A DNA stretch of 64,000 nt, taken from Bacteroidia bacterium. Lineage in GTDB: Bacteria; Bacteroidota; Bacteroidia; NS11-12g; UBA9320. A program made the translations under genes and the position numbers. Location: the NCBI GenBank assembly GCA_018402155.1, contig JAGYJG010000001.1:1469001-1533000 (forward strand), written 5' to 3'. The notes below the pieces were generated by a model. That model was not told the origin of the DNA. It did not search any database and saw nothing but the letters and a program-made list of their open reading frames with translations. Within the stretch, counting starts at the first letter, position 1. Each line of letters begins with the position of its first letter. This document shows positions 60,535 through 64,000 of the stretch, one piece after another.

Positions 60535-61464
60535 ATGATTAAAGAATCACTTTTTTATAGCAAAATTCTTCTTTTTGGGGAGTATGGTATCATTCAAGAT
60601 GCTATGGGCTTGTCTATTCCTTACAATTTTTACAAAGGGAAATTCCATTTTTCTAAAGATAAATACTCGGATTCTAATGAGCATTTGCGCATCTATTTCA
60701 CTTATTTATCTTATCTTGATACTTTAGGTATAGCAAAAGCACAGCTAGATTTAAAATCATTAAAAAAAGATATACAGACAGGTATTTCGTTCGATTCAAC
60801 CATACCTCAGGGATTCGGTGTGGGTAGCAGTGGGGCATTAGTAGCGGCTATCTATGACAAATATGCCCTAAAGAAAATAGACCCAGAGCGCATCACTAAA
60901 GTTCAACTCACCGAGCTAAAAGCTATATTTGGGCAGATGGAGTCTCATTTTCACGGAAAAAGTTCAGGCTTAGACCCACTAATATGTTACTTAAACCTCC
61001 CCGTTGTTATCAGGTCTAAAGAGGATCTTTCCACGGTAGGATTGCCACAAGAAACTGCTGATAGTAAAGGCGCAATTTTTCTTCTAAATACTAATCTACC
61101 TGGCGAAACACAACCAATGGTACAAATTTTTATGGAACGAATGAAAGAGCAAGGTTTTCGTAAAATGATGAAAACAGAGCTTAAGAAATATAATGATGAG
61201 TGTATTAAATCATTCCTTAAAGGTGATTTTAACCCACTTTTTGGGAATTTAAAAAAATTATCTGCACTCGTGCTACAAAATTTCAGTCCTATGATACCTG
61301 AGGGATTTAAAGAAGTATGGAAGCAAGGAATAGAATCTGGTGACTATTACTTAAAACTTTGTGGTAGCGGTGGCGGTGGATATATTCTTGGTTTCACCAG
61401 AGACTACGCACACGCCCAACAACAACTAAAAGGCTACGAGCTAGAACTTGTGCAACGTATTTAG
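60535..61464 (+). CDS. GHMP kinase, mevalonate kinase-like
   Basis: 309 residues. GHMP motifs: N-terminal KILLFGEYGI (motif 1), ATP-binding PQGFGVGSSGALVAAI (motif 2), and KLCGSGGGGYILGF (motif 3). SHFHGKSSGLDPLICYL contains the catalytic Asp. It likely phosphorylates mevalonate at the start of the isoprenoid branch; homoserine or galactose kinases differ in the N-terminus. The UbiA-family gene 25 nt downstream fits an isoprenoid role. The other mevalonate genes are not in the window. Confidence 0.85.
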   Translation: MIKESLFYSKILLFGEYGIIQDAMGLSIPYNFYKGKFHFSKDKYSDSNEHLRIYFTYLSYLDTLGIAKAQLDLKSLKKDIQTGISFDSTIPQGFGVGSSGALVAAIYDKYALKKIDPERITKVQLTELKAIFGQMESHFHGKSSGLDPLICYLNLPVVIRSKEDLSTVGLPQETADSKGAIFLLNTNLPGETQPMVQIFMERMKEQGFRKMMKTELKKYNDECIKSFLKGDFNPLFGNLKKLSALVLQNFSPMIPEGFKEVWKQGIESGDYYLKLCGSGGGGYILGFTRDYAHAQQQLKGYELELVQRI

Positions 61465-61489
61465 CACTGCACCATTGAACGCGAATAGA

Positions 61490-62344
61490 ATGCAAAAGCG
61501 CGATTCAGTATACCTAAAAATAATAGCACTAATGTCTACCGTAAGGTGGAAAAATGTATTATTTACGGTTATCGCACAATATGTCGCATTTCTTTTTGCA
61601 TTCAATACCAAATCGAATATTTGGATAACACTCTCTGAGGTTAAAGTACACCTAATCATAGCTAGTACAGCTTTTATTTTAGCAGGTGGCTATATTATAA
61701 ATAACTTCTACGATATAGAAAAGGACCTTATAAATAGACCACATCGAACACGTTTTCAAAACCTAGTAAGCAGAGGGTTCAAACTCAATTTTTATGTACT
61801 TTTAAACCTAATTGGCCTAAGTATCGCTCTTTATGCAAGCTGGCGTATTTTTGTATTCTTCTTTTTTTACGGCACTCTACTATGGTTTTACTCACACAAG
61901 TTGAGCAAGATTGTATTGATAAGAGAGTTTACTGCTAGTTTTCTTACTGTACTTGCCTTTTTTAGCCTTACTATTTATTTTAAAACATTTGGATTAGTCT
62001 TCTTTTTGTACGGAATGAATTTGTTTTTCGTGCTTTTTGCACGCGAAATATACAAGGATATTATTTCACACAAAGGAGACATATTGCTAGGATATGATAG
62101 TATAGCAACGCAAGCTGGCTTAAATCCAAGTAAGCGTATTTTTCAGGTAATTTTAATATCTAGCATCATTGTAGATGCTTTGTTTTTATGGGTTCATACC
62201 AAGCCAGAATTGTTTTATGTACTGGGCGCTATAGCTCTAATTAAAACACTAATGCTCGTTTTTATAGAACATAAACTGGAATCTGTTCACCGTCTTCTAC
62301 AGTTGGCTATTTTGCTTTTTATTTTGGGTATTGTGTGGCTATAG
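61490..62344 (+). CDS. UbiA-family prenyltransferase
   Basis: 284 residues with eight or nine transmembrane helices. The two Mg-diphosphate motifs are NNFYDIEKDLINRP (NxxxDxxxD) and REIYKDIISHKGD (DxxxxKGD). The second variant is typical of the branch annotated as geranylgeranylglycerol-phosphate geranylgeranyltransferase or chlorophyll-synthase-like in Bacteroidota. The acceptor is unknown: menaquinone precursor, heme or glycerol phosphate are all possible. A TTG at 61448 inside the kinase gene is less likely. The stop overlaps the convergent SDR gene by 6 nt. Confidence 0.83.
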   Translation: MQKRDSVYLKIIALMSTVRWKNVLFTVIAQYVAFLFAFNTKSNIWITLSEVKVHLIIASTAFILAGGYIINNFYDIEKDLINRPHRTRFQNLVSRGFKLNFYVLLNLIGLSIALYASWRIFVFFFFYGTLLWFYSHKLSKIVLIREFTASFLTVLAFFSLTIYFKTFGLVFFLYGMNLFFVLFAREIYKDIISHKGDILLGYDSIATQAGLNPSKRIFQVILISSIIVDALFLWVHTKPELFYVLGAIALIKTLMLVFIEHKLESVHRLLQLAILLFILGIVWL

Positions 62345-63235
62345 TTGAGCCATCAAAATGCCTATTCCCTGTTCAAAAGAATGGGGATTATAACCCAAAA
62401 CAGCTCTACTTTTTTTCAAATCAAAGCCTGTTATAGGGGGTCGCTTAGCTGGCTGGTTTAGGGTTTCGCTGGTTACTTTATTTATTATGGACTTGTCTAA
62501 GTCAAAATAATCCGCTACACGTTCTACAATTTCAACTATACTCATTTGGTCTCTTCCACTAATATTAAATATACCTTCCGCCTCATTTTGCTCTATCAAT
62601 TGACACCCTTTTGCCAAATCTTCAGCTAAAGTAGGGCTACGCACCTGATCATTTACGACATTTATGGATTTCCCTTTTTCTAAAGCACCTTTGGCCCAAA
62701 GTATAATATTACTTCTGCTCATATCGTGAACCACCCCATATACCAACACGGTGCGTGCTATACTCCACTTTTGGGACTGATTTTTTATCATATTCTCCGC
62801 CGCCAACTTAGTCTCACCATAATAACTTATTGGGTTTGGCTCATCGTCTTCGGTATAAGGACCGTTTTGGCCATCAAAGATAAAATCTGTACTTAAATGA
62901 ATTAAATGTGCACCTACCTCGTTGGCTGCCTCTACCACGTATTCTACTGCATCTACATTTAGTCGCTCTGCGCCCTCTCGGTCTTTTTCACACTCGTCTA
63001 CATTAGTCATTGCGGCAGTGTGAATTACAGTATGTGGTTGATATTTTGTTATTACATCCATCACATTTCGCACGTCTGATACATCCATTGTTGCATAGAT
63101 ATAGCCTTTTTTTGTGGGATATCTGTTATTTCCTCTTGAAGTGGCTATAAGTTCTACCCCTTCAGTTTGCACGTATAGATCTATCAGTTTTTGTCCAAGC
63201 AGTCCGTTACTTCCGGTTATTAGTATTTTTTTCAT
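62339..63235 (-). CDS. SDR-family sugar nucleotide reductase (RmlD-like)
   Basis: 298 residues. Rossmann motif ILITGSNGLLGQKLI, then VIHTAAMTNVDECEKD, LIHLSTDFIFDGQNGPY, the catalytic pair in ISYYGETKLAAENMI (Tyr-x3-Lys) and VNDQVRSPTLAEDLA. The pattern is that of dTDP-4-dehydrorhamnose reductase (RmlD) and of related NAD-dependent epimerases. With no other sugar genes next to it, the substrate is open. Overlaps the GSCFA gene by 4 nt. Confidence 0.85.
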   Translation of the reverse strand: MKKILITGSNGLLGQKLIDLYVQTEGVELIATSRGNNRYPTKKGYIYATMDVSDVRNVMDVITKYQPHTVIHTAAMTNVDECEKDREGAERLNVDAVEYVVEAANEVGAHLIHLSTDFIFDGQNGPYTEDDEPNPISYYGETKLAAENMIKNQSQKWSIARTVLVYGVVHDMSRSNIILWAKGALEKGKSINVVNDQVRSPTLAEDLAKGCQLIEQNEAEGIFNISGRDQMSIVEIVERVADYFDLDKSIINKVTSETLNQPAKRPPITGFDLKKSRAVLGYNPHSFEQGIGILMAQL

Positions 63236-64000
63236 ATCAAATTCAAAAAAGGATATTTGCTCATTAAGTTCTTTCGTAAGTCTTCGACTTTTTGCTCGTG
63301 CAGCAGAGGATCTACCTTAGGCCTATGCGCTACTAATTTATTGTATTTTTGAATTTTGGTGAGCGTAGTCAATGTTTCTTCAGAAAAATAAGTTTCACAA
63401 AACTGTTGCCAAATATAGATTTCTGCTTGTTCCGTAGGGTGCATCATATCTTCCTTTGCAAAACGGTAATCACGCAATTCGTCCATAAAAATCTCGTATG
63501 CAGGAAAATACAATTGCTTCGGATTGTTTATCAATATGTGGTGTATGGCAGCAAGTAAGGTTGACTTACTTCTACTGCTCTGTATTACTCCGCTGCGTAA
63601 ATGGCGTATAGGACTTAGCGTCCAGATGAGTTGAGTTTTATTATTTATTTTGGAAATACTATCTGTTATACGTTGCAAACTTTCCGTTATTTCTGCAAAA
63701 CTAAGTTGTCTTTGTTCAAAATAGTGACTAGATAACTTATGGCAGTTGGCTACTACTTGCTGCTCGCAGGTAAAAACCAATGAAGTCCCCAAAGTAATTA
63801 TAACCACATCCGCTTGTTCCAAATCAGTTCGGGTTTTAGAAAGTAGCTGATTGCTGTATGTTACGGCATCATCGTCGTTTTTATATTTAAAATCTCCGTG
63901 ATGCTCCCAAGAGAAGTATTTTTTATGCTTCTGGAAGTCAATATTTTGATAGCCTATACTAAGTGCACAACGTTCTAAAATACGTGCTATACTGATAGGA
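63232..64000 (-). CDS. GSCFA-domain protein (5' end outside window)
   Basis: 255 residues visible. The open frame continues upstream of a TTG at 63822 to the window edge, with in-frame protein-like residues (for instance KYFSWEHHGDFKY and LSKTRTDLEQADVV). The start is therefore outside. The GSCFA family pattern is seen as VVIITLGTSLVFT, LIWTLSPIRHLR, a SRSKSTLLAAIHHI stretch and YFPAYEIFMDELRDYRF. This is an SGNH-hydrolase-like fold of unknown substrate. ATGA overlap with the SDR gene suggests one transcript. Confidence 0.85.
   Translation of the reverse strand, partial: PISIARILERCALSIGYQNIDFQKHKKYFSWEHHGDFKYKNDDDAVTYSNQLLSKTRTDLEQADVVIITLGTSLVFTCEQQVVANCHKLSSHYFEQRQLSFAEITESLQRITDSISKINNKTQLIWTLSPIRHLRSGVIQSSRSKSTLLAAIHHILINNPKQLYFPAYEIFMDELRDYRFAKEDMMHPTEQAEIYIWQQFCETYFSEETLTTLTKIQKYNKLVAHRPKVDPLLHEQKVEDLRKNLMSKYPFLNLI

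Noticed and set aside
63232-63822. GSCFA gene starting at TTG 63822
   Set aside because: The frame stays open with family-like residues to the window edge, so the gene is cut by the window, not started here.

Overview
The window is about 64 kb of AT-rich (roughly 37-38% GC by eye) chromosomal DNA from a member of the Bacteroidota. The placement rests on type IX secretion (T9SS) and gliding genes (porT, gldD, gldE, and the PorD and plug proteins), secreted proteins with T9SS C-terminal sorting domains, the 30-residue basic ribosomal protein bL38, the RpoZ-like omega protein, an extracytoplasmic LytTR two-component system, and promoters with a TAnnTTTG -7 box. A mevalonate-kinase-like GHMP kinase and a Na+-NQR point towards flavobacteria or a neighbouring class, but the order cannot be fixed from sequence alone. 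No CRISPR array, insertion sequence, prophage, plasmid gene or defence island was seen. This looks like core chromosome.

Layout. 1-4.2 kb (+): end of a T9SS type B cargo protein, then bamD, omega, coaBC and porD. 4.2-10 kb: an aldose-epimerase-like gene, tRNA-Ala(GGC) next to a 68-bp tandem duplication, dprA-queA, the T9SS plug protein and mazG. 10-12.1 kb: a LytS/LytTR-type kinase and regulator, with a small membrane protein upstream. 12.5-21.4 kb: Na+-NQR region with an NqrM-like maturation factor, pepT, apbE and the complete nqrABCDEF operon. 21.5-33.9 kb: mixed housekeeping and envelope genes (MFS, DUF2797, HMA, rhodanese, gpsA, T9SS cargo, LolA-like, M48, M20, TspO, queD, rlmH). 33.4-40 kb: the operon HU, TPR lipoprotein, bL38, rng, rlmH, and divergently mutY, ssb, gldE, gldD. 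40-46.4 kb (-): a tight eight-gene run ubiE, porT, tgt, four-helix-bundle protein, LptF/G-type permease, truB, ribF, M23/LysM peptidase. 46.5-64 kb: engB, an M1 aminopeptidase and a gingipain-like protein (both T9SS cargo), a sulfatase-fold enzyme with a FAD oxidoreductase, a lipoprotein and porin, a double-OmpA protein, ilvE, a possible HolD-like protein, a GHMP kinase with a UbiA prenyltransferase, an SDR reductase and a partial GSCFA protein.

Functional themes. (1) Sodium energetics: NqrA-F, NqrM (iron insertion) and ApbE (covalent FMN) occur within 9 kb, and RibF supplies flavin. (2) Surface biology: at least five T9SS/gliding components and four cargo proteins are spread over the window. 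(3) tRNA queuosine: queA, queD and tgt are all here but unlinked. (4) Gene starts: about twenty genes have a -7 box ending only 4-30 nt before the start codon, often with GTG or TTG starts. This fits a lineage that does not rely on Shine-Dalgarno pairing, and I used it to correct several gene starts. No wholly new multigene system was convincing. The best candidates for new biology are the gingipain-like protein that seems to lack its catalytic pair, the HolD-like protein, the non-AUG start of coaBC, and the duplicated tRNA 5' end.
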